A stretch of 64,000 bases of DNA from Azospirillum lipoferum. Its GTDB lineage: Bacteria > Pseudomonadota > Alphaproteobacteria > Azospirillales > Azospirillaceae. Every line of letters begins with the position of its first letter. The first letter of the stretch is position 1. Below the pieces are notes generated by a model that was given only the letters and a program-made list of their open reading frames with translations, did no database searches and was not told where the DNA came from. Shown here piece by piece: positions 44,611 to 55,091 of the stretch. The stretch lies in assembly GCF_024170005.1 (NCBI RefSeq), contig NZ_JALJXJ010000002.1, positions 1 through 64,000 of the forward strand. The letters are read 5' to 3'. The translations under genes and the position numbers were made by a program.

Positions 44611-46008
44611 TTAAAAGTGGATCGCCCGGCCATAGGCATCAAGGACCGACTCATGCATCATTTCCGACAGGGTCGGGTGCGGGAACACCGTGTGCATCAA
44701 TTCGGCCTCGGTCAGCTCCGAAGATTTGGCGATGCCATAGCCCTGGATCAGCTCGGTCACTTCCGCGCCGATCATGTGGGCGCCCAGCATCTCGCCGGTC
44801 TTGGCGTCGAAGATGGTCTTGATCAGGCCTTCCGGTTCGCCGAGCGCGATGGCCTTGCCATTGCCGACGAACGGGAAGCGGCCGACCTTGATCTCGTAAC
44901 CGGCTTCCTTCGCCTTCTTCTCCGTCAGACCGACCGACGCGATCTGCGGGTGCGAGTAGGTGCAGCCCGGGATGTTGCGGACGTTCAGCGCATGCGGGTG
45001 CTTGCCGGCGATGTGCTCGGCCACGATCACGCCCTCATGGCTGGCCTTGTGGGCGAGCCAGGGGGCGCCGGTCACGTCGCCGATGGCATACACGCCCGGC
45101 TCGTCGGTCTCGCACATGCCGTTGGTCTGGATGTGGCCGCGGTCGGTCTTGACCTTGGTGTTCTCCAGTCCAAGCCCTTCGGTGTTCGGGCTGATGCCGA
45201 CGGCGACGATGACGCGGTCGACCGTGATGTCCTCGGTCTTGCCGCCGGCCTCGACGGCCACGGTCACGCTGTCGGCGGCCTTGCGCAGATTGCCGGCCTT
45301 GCCGCCGGTGATGATGCGCATGCCCTGCTTTTCGAAGGCTTTCCGGGCCATTGCCGAGATTTCCTCATCCTCCACCGGAAGGATGCGGTCCATTACCTCG
45401 ACCACGGTGACCTTGGCGCCCAGGGCATTGTAGAAGCTGGCGAACTCGATGCCGATCGCACCGGAACCGATGACCAGCAACGACTTCGGCATGCTGTCCG
45501 GCGTCATCGCCTTGCGGTAGGTCCAGACCAGCTTGCCGTCATCCTCCAGGCCCGGCAGCGTGCGGGCGCGGGCGCCGGTGGCGATGATGATGTGCTTGGC
45601 GCCGAAGGTGCCGACCGGGGCTTCGCCCTTGCTGACCGCCACCTGACCCTTGCCGATCAGCTTGGCGGAGCCTTCGATCACCGCAACCTTGTTCTTTTTC
45701 AGCAGATGCTTGACGCCGCCGTTCAACTGGCCGGCGACCTTGCGCGAGCGGGCGACGACCTTGTCGAGGTCGAAGGACGGGTTCTGGATGACCAGACCGT
45801 AGTCGGCGGCGTGCTTGGCGAGATGCAGCACCTCGGCCGAGCGCAGCAGCGCCTTGGTCGGGATGCAGCCCCAGTTCAGGCAGATGCCGCCCAGGTTCTC
45901 ACGTTCGATGACCGCGGTGTGCAGGCCCAGTTGCGCGGCGCGGATCGCAGCCACGTAACCGCCCGGTCCGCCGCCGATGACGATGACGTCGTAATTGATG
46001 TCGGCCAA
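44611..46008 (-). CDS. lpdA: Dihydrolipoyl dehydrogenase (E3)
   Basis: Reoxidises dihydrolipoyl groups of PDH with NAD. The 465-residue flavoprotein has the FAD motif GGGPGG, the redox disulfide in GGICLNWGCIPTK (Cys 43 and 48) and the C-terminal His-Glu pair in FPHPTLSEMMHE. The frame opens at ATG 46023, directly after the chorismate mutase stop, but GGGGAG sits eight bases before TTG 46008, giving the family-typical MADINYDVIVIGGG; I choose the TTG. It is downstream of pdhC and the mutase gene. Confidence 0.95.
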   Translation of the reverse strand: MADINYDVIVIGGGPGGYVAAIRAAQLGLHTAVIERENLGGICLNWGCIPTKALLRSAEVLHLAKHAADYGLVIQNPSFDLDKVVARSRKVAGQLNGGVKHLLKKNKVAVIEGSAKLIGKGQVAVSKGEAPVGTFGAKHIIIATGARARTLPGLEDDGKLVWTYRKAMTPDSMPKSLLVIGSGAIGIEFASFYNALGAKVTVVEVMDRILPVEDEEISAMARKAFEKQGMRIITGGKAGNLRKAADSVTVAVEAGGKTEDITVDRVIVAVGISPNTEGLGLENTKVKTDRGHIQTNGMCETDEPGVYAIGDVTGAPWLAHKASHEGVIVAEHIAGKHPHALNVRNIPGCTYSHPQIASVGLTEKKAKEAGYEIKVGRFPFVGNGKAIALGEPEGLIKTIFDAKTGEMLGAHMIGAEVTELIQGYGIAKSSELTEAELMHTVFPHPTLSEMMHESVLDAYGRAIHF

Positions 46009-46023
46009 GGGTGTTCTCCCCAT

Positions 46024-46326
46024 TCAGGAGCGAGGCGCATCCTCGCGGCCGGCGGCAAAGATGCCTTCCTCGACCCGGCACGCCTCGTCGATGATCGTCT
46101 GGTACAGGGTGGCCATGAAGTCCGGATCCAGGCCGTAGGCCTTGCCTGCCGCCGCCGCCCGCCGTTTGACCGCTTCGACGCGCTCGGGCAGTACGGCCGG
46201 CAGGTTCTCCGCCATCTTCACCGCTGCGACGCGGTGGACGACGGACAGGCGCTTGCCCAGCAGTGCGACGATCTCGTCGTCGATGGCGTCGATTTCGGCG
46301 CGGAGCGGGGCAAGGCTTTTCGACAT
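46024..46326 (-). CDS. Chorismate mutase, AroQ type
   Basis: A 100-residue helical AroQ-class chorismate mutase, converting chorismate to prephenate for Phe and Tyr synthesis. The N-terminal helix carries the RAEIDAIDDEIVALLGKR motif with the active-site Arg and Lys, followed by the Glu/Gln-bearing helix near IIDEACRVEE. It lies between pdhC and lpdA (20 bases after pdhC, 15 before lpdA), an unusual neighbour for a PDH operon, so aromatic synthesis may be co-expressed with PDH. Confidence 0.88.
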   Translation of the reverse strand: MSKSLAPLRAEIDAIDDEIVALLGKRLSVVHRVAAVKMAENLPAVLPERVEAVKRRAAAAGKAYGLDPDFMATLYQTIIDEACRVEEGIFAAGREDAPRS

Positions 46327-46346
46327 GGAACCGGATCCTCGAACCG

Positions 46347-47711
46347 TCAGAGCAGCATCGAGAGCGGATCCTCGAGCAGCTTCTTCACTGCCGCAAGGAA
46401 TTCCGCACCGACGGCGCCATCGGCCACGCGGTGATCGAAGGTGCCGGTCAGGCTCATCACCGTGGCGATGCCCAACGCGCCATCCTTCACCACCGGGCGC
46501 TGCTCGCTGGCGCCGACCGCCAGGATGCAGGCCTGCGGCGGGTTGATGATCGCCGCGAACTGCTTGACCCCCATCATGCCCAGGTTGGAGATGGAGATGG
46601 TGCCGCCCTGATACTCTTCCGGCTTCAGCGCATTGTCGCGCGCCTTCTTGGCCAGCGCCTTCATCTCGTTGGAGATGTCGGCCAGACCCTTGGTCTCCGC
46701 CTTCTTGACGATCGGGGTGATCAGCCCGGTCGGGGTGGCGACGGCGACAGAGACGTCGGCATGCTGGAACTGCAGCATCGCCTCGTCGGTCCAGGCGGCG
46801 TTCAGCGCCGGAACCTTCTTCAGCGCCAGCGCCACGGCGCGAATGATGAAGTCGTTCACCGACAGCTTGTAGGCGTCGGACCGGCCGTTCAGATCGGCAC
46901 GGATCTTCATCAGCGCATCGATCTCGACATCCACCGTCAGGTAGTAGTCGGGAACCGTGCGCTTCACCTCGCCCAGGCGCTTGGCGATGGTCTTGCGCAT
47001 GCCGCTGTTCGGCACGGCGGTGTAGGCCATGCCCAGCTTGTCGGCCAGCGCCTTGGCGTCGACACCTTCGGCCTTTGCCGGGGCCGGAGCCGCCGCGGGC
47101 GCCGGAGCGGCAGCGGCCGGAGCAGCCGTCGAAGCCTGGGCAGCCGCCGGGGTGGCAGCGGCCTTGGCCGGGCCGGCGGCCTTGGCGGCCTCGACGTCGG
47201 CCTTGACGATACGGCCGTGCGGGCCGGTGCCCTTCACGGTCTTCAGGTCGACGCCGGCCTGCTCGGCGATGCGGCGGGCCAGCGGGCTGGCGAACACGCG
47301 CGCACCACCTGCCGCCGGAGCGGCAGCGGGGGCAGCCGGAGCCGGAGCAGCGGCGGGAGCCGAAGCGGCGGCTGGGGCGGCCGTCGGCGCCGGGGCAGTG
47401 GCCGGAGCGACGGAAGCAGGAGTGGGAGCCGGAGCGGAACCGGCGGAGGCCAGCGCGCTCTCGTCCTCGCCCTCTTCCAGCAGGATGGCGATGGGGGTAT
47501 TCACCGCCACGCCCTGGCTGCCGGCCGGGATCAGGATCTTGCCGATGCGGCCTTCATCGACCGCTTCGACTTCCATGGTGGCCTTGTCGGTTTCGATCTC
47601 GGCGAGAATGTCGCCGGACTTCACCGTGTCGCCTTCCTTCTTCAGCCACTTGGCGAGGTTGCCCTCGGTCATGGTGGGCGAGAGGGCGGGCATCAGAATC
47701 TGAACGGTCAT
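46347..47711 (-). CDS. pdhC: Dihydrolipoamide acetyltransferase (PDH E2)
   Basis: The 454-residue core of pyruvate dehydrogenase. One lipoyl domain (about 1-78, lipoylated Lys in [10 protein letters not shown]), a long Ala/Pro linker, an E3-binding domain (about 145-180, [16 protein letters not shown]) and the acetyltransferase domain with DHRVADGA near the C-terminus (catalytic His). I start at [12 protein letters not shown]; the longer frame to 47822 overlaps pdhB. A second Ala-rich linker separates binding and catalytic domains. It is downstream of pdhB with a 16-base gap. Confidence 0.96.
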   Translation of the reverse strand: MTVQILMPALSPTMTEGNLAKWLKKEGDTVKSGDILAEIETDKATMEVEAVDEGRIGKILIPAGSQGVAVNTPIAILLEEGEDESALASAGSAPAPTPASVAPATAPAPTAAPAAASAPAAAPAPAAPAAAPAAGGARVFASPLARRIAEQAGVDLKTVKGTGPHGRIVKADVEAAKAAGPAKAAATPAAAQASTAAPAAAAPAPAAAPAPAKAEGVDAKALADKLGMAYTAVPNSGMRKTIAKRLGEVKRTVPDYYLTVDVEIDALMKIRADLNGRSDAYKLSVNDFIIRAVALALKKVPALNAAWTDEAMLQFQHADVSVAVATPTGLITPIVKKAETKGLADISNEMKALAKKARDNALKPEEYQGGTISISNLGMMGVKQFAAIINPPQACILAVGASEQRPVVKDGALGIATVMSLTGTFDHRVADGAVGAEFLAAVKKLLEDPLSMLL

Positions 47712-47727
47712 CCTATCAGCCCTCCTC

Positions 47728-49116
<1,389 letters not shown>

Positions 49117-49234
49117 TCCTCAACCTCCGGCGGCGCGGGGAAACCGGTTGCCACTCCCATGATGGGGGCAACCCGTCCCTCTGGCGCCGCTCCTGCTTTT
49201 CGTTGACGTCAGGACCAGACGGTGGATTCGACGA

Positions 49235-50254
49235 TCAGGTCTCGACCAGGATGTCGGTCCACAGTTCCGACGGATCGGGCTCGGGGCTCTGCTGCGCGAA
49301 CTCGGCCGATTCGGTGACGATCGCCTTCACCTCGCGATCGATCTCCTTCAGCTTGTCCTCGTCGACGAGGCCGCCGCCCAGCAGCTTGGACTTCAGCTGG
49401 TCGATGGGATCGGACTCCGACCGCATCTTCTCGACCTCTTCCTTCGTCCGGTACTTGGCCGGATCGGACATGGAGTGGCCGCGGTAGCGGTAGGTCTTCA
49501 TCTCCAGGATGACCGGGCCGTTGCCTTCGCGGATGTAGTTCACCCACTTGTCGGCGGCGGCCTTCACCTCGAGCACGTCCATCCCGTTGACCTGATAGCC
49601 GGGGATGCCGTAGGCGGCGCCGCGCTGGTGCAGTTCACCGGCCGAGGCGCGCTCCTGCGAGGTGCCCATGGCGTACTTGTTGTTCTCGATGACGAACAGC
49701 ACCGGCAGCTTCCAGAGAGCCGCCATGTTGAAGCTCTCGTACACCTGGCCCTGGTTGATGGCGCCATCGCCGCAATAGACCGCGGAGACACCGCCGTCAT
49801 TGAGGTACTTGTGCGAGAAGGCCAGACCGGTGCCGAGCGGAACCTGGCCGCCGACGATGCCGTGGCCGCCGTAGAAGTTCTTCTCGCGGCTGAACATGTG
49901 CATCGAGCCGCCCTTGCCCTTGGAGTAGCCTCCAATGCGGCCGGTCAGTTCGGCCATCACGCCCTTGGCTTCCATGCCGCAGGCCAGCATGTGGCCGTGG
50001 TCGCGGTAGCTGGTGATGACGTCGTCGCCCTCTTTCAGGGCGGCCTGCACGCCGACCACGACGGCTTCCTGGCCGATGTAGAGATGGCAGAAGCCGCCGA
50101 TCAGGCCCATGCCGTAGAGCTGGCCCGCCTTCTCTTCGAAGCGGCGGATCAGCAGCATCTCGCGGTAATAATGAAGAAGCTCTTCGGAAGAGACGGCTTG
50201 AGCGGGCGCGGTGTCGGTCTGCGCCTTGGTGGAACGGCGTCGGGACGCGGCCAT
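49235..50254 (-). CDS. pdhA: Pyruvate dehydrogenase E1 alpha subunit
   Basis: A 339-residue subunit that decarboxylates pyruvate with thiamine diphosphate. It has the ThDP motif GDGAINQGQVYESFNMA and the phosphorylation-loop-like RYRGHSMSDPAKYR. GGGGAGGAATC immediately upstream supports ATG 50254. The first 20 residues (RRRSTKAQTD) are basic and divergent, as usual. A strong hairpin lies in the leader (50274-50306). It begins the operon pdhA-pdhB-pdhC-mutase-lpdA. Confidence 0.96.
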   Translation of the reverse strand: MAASRRRSTKAQTDTAPAQAVSSEELLHYYREMLLIRRFEEKAGQLYGMGLIGGFCHLYIGQEAVVVGVQAALKEGDDVITSYRDHGHMLACGMEAKGVMAELTGRIGGYSKGKGGSMHMFSREKNFYGGHGIVGGQVPLGTGLAFSHKYLNDGGVSAVYCGDGAINQGQVYESFNMAALWKLPVLFVIENNKYAMGTSQERASAGELHQRGAAYGIPGYQVNGMDVLEVKAAADKWVNYIREGNGPVILEMKTYRYRGHSMSDPAKYRTKEEVEKMRSESDPIDQLKSKLLGGGLVDEDKLKEIDREVKAIVTESAEFAQQSPEPDPSELWTDILVET

Positions 50255-50273
50255 GATTCCTCCCCAGGGTTCA

Positions 50274-50306
50274 AGCGGCAGGGTCTTTTAAAACACCCCT
50301 GCCGCT
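50274..50306 (-). promoter_or_regulatory. Hairpin in the pdhA leader
   Basis: AGCGGCAGGG (50274-50283) pairs perfectly over 10 bp with CCCTGCCGCT (50297-50306); the 13-base loop includes TTTTAAAA. It lies 20 bases before the pdhA start, just outside the Shine-Dalgarno. It may be an mRNA-stability or translation-control element, or a terminator from the upstream gene. Confidence 0.55.
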
Positions 50307-50410
50307 GCGCGTTGCGGGCATACGAGAGCCCGCACCGGAAGCGAATATGGCGCGCACACTACACGAGCTTAATGATACGCGCAAATGTCTGTTTTTGCAG
50401 CGCTATTTTA

Positions 50411-50433
50411 GATTAACCGCGATTCGGTTAATC
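50411..50433. promoter_or_regulatory. Perfect 9-bp palindrome between ftsB-like gene and pdhA
   Basis: GATTAACCG-CGATT-CGGTTAATC lies 14 bases after the ftsB-like stop, within an AT-rich stretch likely to hold the pdhA promoter. It is either an operator for the PDH operon or the ftsB terminator (no T-tract on either side). Confidence 0.5.
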
Positions 50434-50446
50434 GGCTGATTTCCCC

Positions 50447-50818
50447 TTACTTCTGCTGGCTGGCCCCTTCCTGGTCAGCCAGCTTGGGCAGCTTCACGAT
50501 GACGTCGCGCGGGTTTGAAAAATTCAGCATCAGCCGTGCCCGCTCCTCCAGCATATCGCGGTCCAAACCGTCGCCGCGCAGCAGTTGGGCGCGGCGCTCC
50601 ATATCCTCCCGCTCGGTGCGGAGCTGGTTGAGGACCCCTTCGGCCTGGGCGATCTCCCCCTGGATCTGCTTCATCGCCACCAGTCCGCGGTCGCCATGGA
50701 CCGCGTAGTAGGCGAAGTAGGCGACCACGCAGGCGCACAGCGCCGGCATGATTGCTTGGCGGATCGCGCTCTTGGCGGCGCGGGCGAGCGTGTCGGTGAA
50801 ATCGGCGATCATCGTCAT
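50447..50818 (-). CDS. Septum formation initiator family protein (FtsB/DivIC-like)
   Basis: A 123-residue bitopic membrane protein. An N-terminal cytoplasmic stretch, one helix (about 20-42, IMPALCACVVAYFAYYAV), a coiled coil (about 50-80, MKQIQGEIAQAEGVLNQLRTEREDME), and the C-terminal DMLEERARLMLNFSNPRDVIV motif typical of FtsB/DivIC. It takes part in the FtsQLB division complex. A position upstream of pdhA is conserved in alphaproteobacteria, typically with eno before it; eno is not here. Confidence 0.9.
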   Translation of the reverse strand: MTMIADFTDTLARAAKSAIRQAIMPALCACVVAYFAYYAVHGDRGLVAMKQIQGEIAQAEGVLNQLRTEREDMERRAQLLRGDGLDRDMLEERARLMLNFSNPRDVIVKLPKLADQEGASQQK

Positions 50819-51175
50819 GGTGGCATGATGGAATCACAGCGACTTTCCGCCGGTCAAATGAAAAAGATGGAACAGGCAAGTCGCAAAAGGTTCGTGTTCT
50901 TTGCGCAACCCAGTAATGGGTATCTGTCACGCCCAAGCCACAAGTCACCCGGATGTTCTTGTTAAGTTCTCATCAGTCATCAGGGCGGTCGGCTGGCCAT
51001 GAACCCGCTCATCGGCACAGACACCCACCCGGCATAGTACCAAGGTGGATGGAATGAAACCGGCGGTGGCGTGTTTGGAGCCGTACGGTGTCGCCGGGTC
51101 CCTACCGAGTCCGCTTCGTGCTCGCACAAGCAGGTTCCGCCGACGGCGCCGCCCACTGGCTGAGGAGCAACACTC
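50819..51175. other. Divergent 357-base intergenic region
   Basis: Between the ftsB-like gene (minus) and a lipoprotein gene (plus). I see no convincing gene; small frames lack family-like sequence. The last 20 bases hold GAGGAGC, a good ribosome site for the lipoprotein. No clear sigma-70 promoter stands out. Confidence 0.5.
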
Positions 51176-51487
51176 ATGCGCAGCAAGTTTCTGATCGTGG
51201 CCCTGCCCGCCCTACTTCTGGGGCTGGCCGCCTGCGACGACCACAACGCCCAGAACTCCAATGCGGCAAACCAGACCAGCCCGACGACCAGCAGCGGGTC
51301 AAGCAGCGGTTCCACCACCGTCCCGCCACCCTCAACCGGCGTGCCGGTGCAAGGCGGCACGTCGGGCAATTCGATGAACGAAGGCAGCGGTGCCACCCGC
51401 ACCCTGCCGGGCGGTTCGACCGCCGGCGGATCGGCGGGCGGCGGCGCCAGCACCGGCGGATCGGCCACCCCTTCGGGCAGCCAGTAA
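51176..51487 (+). CDS. Small Gly/Ser/Thr-rich lipoprotein
   Basis: A 103-residue predicted lipoprotein. The signal peptide ends in lipobox LAAC with lipidated Cys 20, followed by D21-D22; Asp at +2 would favour inner-membrane retention by the Lol rule known in E. coli. The mature part is low-complexity, with runs of Gly, Ser, Thr and Pro and no fold. GAGGAGC about 10 bases upstream of ATG supports the start. Function unknown. Confidence 0.75.
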   Translation: MRSKFLIVALPALLLGLAACDDHNAQNSNAANQTSPTTSSGSSSGSTTVPPPSTGVPVQGGTSGNSMNEGSGATRTLPGGSTAGGSAGGGASTGGSATPSGSQ

Positions 51488-51497
51488 CACCGACGGA

Positions 51498-51529
51498 GCG
51501 GCCCCTCCCCACCGGCGGTGCGGGGCCGC
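51498..51529. terminator. Bidirectional hairpin between lipoprotein gene and modC
   Basis: GCGGCCCC (51498-51505) pairs with GGGGCCGC (51522-51529) around a 16-base loop, 10 bases after the lipoprotein stop and 4 bases before the convergent modC stop. No T-tract is present on either side. Confidence 0.5.
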
Positions 51530-51533
51530 CCGC

Positions 51534-52655
51534 TCACACGTCTACCACCCGCCCGCTCCGGTCAGATGCAGCACCGCTGCTGTCCGGTTCGAAGGCGATG
51601 CCCTTGACCAGCGCCACCACCTCGCGGCCGTGCGCCAGCCCCAGTTCGCGCACGGCCGCCCGGGTGATGCGCGCGATCAGGAAGGAACCACCCACCGCCA
51701 GCCGGACGTCGGCGGAGGATGGGCCGGATTCCGCCACCTCCACCACCGTCGCGGCCAGCGCGTTGCGCAGGCTGACGCCGGTCAGCGGATGCAGCGCGAC
51801 GATCACGTCGCGGGCGTGGATGTGCAGCCGCACCGCCGCACCCGGTGCACGGTCGATCTGCGGCACCGTCAGCCGTCCGCCGTCGAAGGCCAGCACCGAC
51901 AGCCCATCCTCGGGAACATGATGCTCGACCGTCAGGTCCAGCACCGCGCCGGCGTCCCGCGCCCCCGTTGCCGCCGACAGGTCCAGCCGACCCATCACCG
52001 TTCCGACCGGCCCGGACGCGCGCACCCTGCCCTCTGCGATCAGCACCATCGTGGTGGCGAGCCGCACCACCTCGTCCAGAGCGTGGCTGACCATGACGAT
52101 GGGGATGTTCATCTCGTCGCGCAGCCGCTCGATATAGGGCATGATTTCCGCCTTGCGGGCGGAGTCGAGCGAGGCCATCGGCTCATCCATCAACAGCAGG
52201 CGCGGCTGCGCCAACAGGGCACGCCCGAAGGCGACCCGCTGCTTCTCCCCACCGGACAGGCCACGCGGCCGACGGTCCAGCAGATGGCCGAGCCCCAGCA
52301 ACTCCACCACCGGCCCGAAGGCGATGCGCCGTTCCACAGCAGGCACACGGCGCAGACCGTATTCCAGGTTGCTGCGCACGGTCATGTGCGGGAACAGGCG
52401 CGCATCCTGGAAGACATAACCGATGCGCCGCTTCTCCACCGGTATGTTGATACGCCGGGCGCTGTCGAAGAACACGGTGTCGCCGACGCGGATATGCCCC
52501 TCGTCGGGCCGCGCCAGTCCGGCGATCGCGTTGATGACCGAGGTCTTGCCGGACCCGGAACGGCCGAACAGCGCCGTCACGCCGCGTTCCTTGGCGGTGA
52601 AAGCGATGTCGAGGGTGAAGGCGCCCAGCCTCTGGCGGATTTGCAGGTCCAGCAT
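51534..52655 (-). CDS. modC: Molybdate ABC transporter ATP-binding protein
   Basis: The 373-residue energiser of the molybdate importer. Walker A GRSGSGKTS, signature LSGGEKQRVAFGRALL, Walker B LLLMDEPMASLD and H-loop VSHALDE; a C-terminal molybdate-binding TOBE/Mop domain (about 295-365; LAATVVEVAESGPSSADVRLAVGG) distinguishes ModC from other importers. It is the last gene of modABC, with a 2-base gap to modB. Confidence 0.96.
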   Translation of the reverse strand: MLDLQIRQRLGAFTLDIAFTAKERGVTALFGRSGSGKTSVINAIAGLARPDEGHIRVGDTVFFDSARRINIPVEKRRIGYVFQDARLFPHMTVRSNLEYGLRRVPAVERRIAFGPVVELLGLGHLLDRRPRGLSGGEKQRVAFGRALLAQPRLLLMDEPMASLDSARKAEIMPYIERLRDEMNIPIVMVSHALDEVVRLATTMVLIAEGRVRASGPVGTVMGRLDLSAATGARDAGAVLDLTVEHHVPEDGLSVLAFDGGRLTVPQIDRAPGAAVRLHIHARDVIVALHPLTGVSLRNALAATVVEVAESGPSSADVRLAVGGSFLIARITRAAVRELGLAHGREVVALVKGIAFEPDSSGAASDRSGRVVDV

Positions 52656-52657
52656 GG

Positions 52658-53353
52658 TCAGAGCTGCCCGATCAGACGGCGAACCCGGTTCGCCAGGAAT
52701 TCCGACAGCATCAGCGCCAGCAAAGCCACAGCGAAGGAGATCGCCGCCAGCCTTGCCGCCACCGCATCGCCACCGGGCTCCTGCGTCGCGGCATAGATGG
52801 CCAGCGGCAAGGTCTGTGTCTTGCCGGGGATGTTGGAGACAAAAGTGATGACTGCTCCGAACTCGCCCATCGCAGCGGCAAAGGCGACGATGGCGCCCGA
52901 CAGCAGGCCCGGCGCCATCAGCGGCAGCAGGATGGTGAAGAAGCGGTCGACCGGCCCGGCGCCCAGCGTGCGCGCGGCCGCCTCCAGCCCGCCGTCGATC
53001 GCCTCGACCGACAGACGGATCGCCCGAACCATCAGCGGGAAGGAGGTCACCGCCACCGCCAGAGACGCCCCTTCCGCCGTGAAGATCAGCTTGATCCCGA
53101 AGGTCTGGTACAGCCAGCCGCCGACCACCCCCTTGGTCCCCATCGTCACCAGCAGGATGTAGCCGGTGACCACGGGCGGCAGGACCAGCGGCAGATGGAC
53201 CAGCCCGTCGAGCAACGTCTTGCCCGGAAAGGAATAGCGGCCGAGCACCCAGGCGGTGAGCACGGCGGCCGGCAACCCCAGCGCGATGGCGACGCCCGCG
53301 ACACGCAGGCTCAGCAGCAACGCGGTGGTTTCCATCGGCGTCAGGATATCCAT
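52658..53353 (-). CDS. modB: Molybdate ABC transporter permease
   Basis: A 231-residue inner-membrane permease with five to six helices. The EAA loop appears as EAARTLGAGPVDRFFTILLPLMAPGL, and residues GEFGAVITFVSNIPGKTQTL are typical of ModB. It lies 10 bases after modA and 2 before modC, so all three are one transcript. Confidence 0.95.
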   Translation of the reverse strand: MDILTPMETTALLLSLRVAGVAIALGLPAAVLTAWVLGRYSFPGKTLLDGLVHLPLVLPPVVTGYILLVTMGTKGVVGGWLYQTFGIKLIFTAEGASLAVAVTSFPLMVRAIRLSVEAIDGGLEAAARTLGAGPVDRFFTILLPLMAPGLLSGAIVAFAAAMGEFGAVITFVSNIPGKTQTLPLAIYAATQEPGGDAVAARLAAISFAVALLALMLSEFLANRVRRLIGQL

Positions 53354-53363
53354 GCCGCGGAGC

Positions 53364-54173
53364 TTACGGTGCCTTGGGTGCCGGGACGAAGCCGAATTCC
53401 TTCCATACCGCCATGCCGTCCGGCGACTTCATATAGTCGAGGAAGGCCGCAGCGGCCGCGTTCTTCGAGGACGCCACCAGAGCCGCCGGATAGGTGATCG
53501 GCGGATAGCTGTCGGGCGGGAAGGTCGCGGCGACCTCAACTCCCGGATCGACGGCGGCATCGGTGCGATAGACGATGCCGACCGGCACCTCGCCGCGGCT
53601 GACCAGCACCAGGGCTGCGCGCACGCTGTCGGCCCGCGCCAGCTTCGGTTCGACCGCCGTCCACTGGCCGAGTTTCTCCAGCGCCGCCTTGGCGTACTTC
53701 CCGACCGGAACGTTCGACGGGTCACCGGTGGCGAGCCGGCCGTCCCCCAGTTGGTCCGCCAGCTTGCCACCCTTCGACAGGTCCGGCTTCAACGTAGAGC
53801 CCTTGGGCACCACCACCACCAGCTCGTTGCCCAGCAGGTTCACCCGGCTGGCAGTCTGGATCAAGCTGCGCTGCTGAAGATAGTCCATCCAGTCGAGATC
53901 GGCCGAGATGAAGATGTCGGCGGGCGCGCCATTCTCGATCTGCTTGGCGAGTGCCGACGAGGCGGCAAAGGAGGAGGTCACGGTGGCCCCGGTCTTCGCC
54001 TTGAACTGGGAGGCCAGCTTGTCCACCGCGTTCTTGGTGGAGGCTGCCGCCAGCACCAGCACGTCCTGCGCCATCGCCGCCGGAGCCGCGAGCGTCAGTC
54101 CGACACCCAGGATGACCGCCGACATCACAGTCCTGAACCGATTGCGCCCTAGGACTCCACACATCCCAACCAT
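53364..54173 (-). CDS. modA: Molybdate-binding periplasmic protein
   Basis: The 269-residue substrate-binding protein. A signal peptide (RNRFRTVMSAVILGVGLTLAAPAAMAQ) precedes DVLVLAAASTKNAVDKLASQF, with molybdate-site Ser residues in the FAASSALAKQI stretch and family motifs ADIFISADLDWMDYL. The frame is open to ATG 54203, but AGGAG lies six bases before the ATG at 54173, and a candidate Mo-box overlaps 54201-54225, so I place the start at 54173. First gene of modABC. Confidence 0.93.
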   Translation of the reverse strand: MVGMCGVLGRNRFRTVMSAVILGVGLTLAAPAAMAQDVLVLAAASTKNAVDKLASQFKAKTGATVTSSFAASSALAKQIENGAPADIFISADLDWMDYLQQRSLIQTASRVNLLGNELVVVVPKGSTLKPDLSKGGKLADQLGDGRLATGDPSNVPVGKYAKAALEKLGQWTAVEPKLARADSVRAALVLVSRGEVPVGIVYRTDAAVDPGVEVAATFPPDSYPPITYPAALVASSKNAAAAAFLDYMKSPDGMAVWKEFGFVPAPKAP

Positions 54174-54200
54174 CGCCATCTCCTGCCAAGTTCCACGCTT

Positions 54201-54225
54201 CATCTATATTCAAACGGATACAACG
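54201..54225 (-). promoter_or_regulatory. Candidate ModE-binding Mo-box upstream of modA
   Basis: CATCTATAT-N7-GATACAACG forms an imperfect inverted repeat with ATAT-rich arms. On the minus strand one arm reads CGTTGTATC, close to the CGTTATATA half-site. It lies 28-52 bases before the chosen modA start, where a ModE repressor would act when molybdate is high. No modE gene is in the window. Confidence 0.45.
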
Positions 54226-54402
54226 CCTCGCAGTTGCGGTAAAGCGCAAACGGCCCGGCTGACGCTGCAACCGCCAAAGCTTCCACGTACCGGGCGCTCA
54301 CATCATGTCATGACTTGCCTCACAGGCCCGTGATAGGAAGTGCAGCAATTCGGACGGGTTCCAAACCTGCCCCCTTGCCCCCTCCCGCCCCAGGAAAGCC
54401 CC

Positions 54403-55056
54403 ATGCGCGCCGTGAAGATTTCCCCCTCGATTCTCTCCGCCGATTTCGCCCGGCTGGGCGAGGAGGTCCGCGCGGTCGACGCCGCCGGCGCCGACTACAT
54501 CCACATCGACGTGATGGACGGCCATTTCGTGCCGAACCTGACCATCGGGCCGGGTGTGGTGAAGGCGCTGCGTCCGCATTCCGCCAAGATCTTCGACGTC
54601 CACCTGATGATCTCGCCGGTGGACCTGTTCATTCCCGATTTCGCCAAGGCCGGCGCAGACATCATCACCGTCCATCCTGAGGCCGGTCCGCACCTGCACC
54701 GCACCATCCAGCTGATCAAGTCGCTGGGCAAGAAGGCCGGCGTCTCGCTGAACCCGGCCACGCCGGTGGATGCGATCCAGCATGTGCTGGAGGACATCGA
54801 CCTCGTCCTGGTGATGACGGTGAACCCCGGCTTCGGCGGCCAGAGCTTCATCAAGAGTCAGCTTCCGAAGATCCGTGACCTGCGCGCCCGCATCGACGCA
54901 CTGGGCAAGCAGATCGACCTGGAGGTGGACGGCGGCATCAACCCGGAAACGGCGCGTCTGGCGATCGAGGCTGGCGCCGACGTGCTGGTGGCCGGCACCG
55001 CCACCTTCACCGGCGGACCGGAACAGTACGCCGCGAACATCCGCGCGCTGCGTTAA
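54403..55056 (+). CDS. rpe: Ribulose-phosphate 3-epimerase
   Basis: Interconverts ribulose 5-phosphate and xylulose 5-phosphate (pentose phosphate and Calvin pathways). The 217-residue TIM barrel has [34 protein letters not shown] and [10 protein letters not shown], with the metal and catalytic Asp in DVMDG and EVDGGI. I start at MRAVKIS, preceded by CAGGAAAG; the frame is open to 54340. Divergent from modA and followed by a structured hairpin. Confidence 0.97.
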   Translation: MRAVKISPSILSADFARLGEEVRAVDAAGADYIHIDVMDGHFVPNLTIGPGVVKALRPHSAKIFDVHLMISPVDLFIPDFAKAGADIITVHPEAGPHLHRTIQLIKSLGKKAGVSLNPATPVDAIQHVLEDIDLVLVMTVNPGFGGQSFIKSQLPKIRDLRARIDALGKQIDLEVDGGINPETARLAIEAGADVLVAGTATFTGGPEQYAANIRALR

Positions 55057-55091
55057 CAGCGCTGGACCAAGCGCACTTCCCGGCAAAATGC

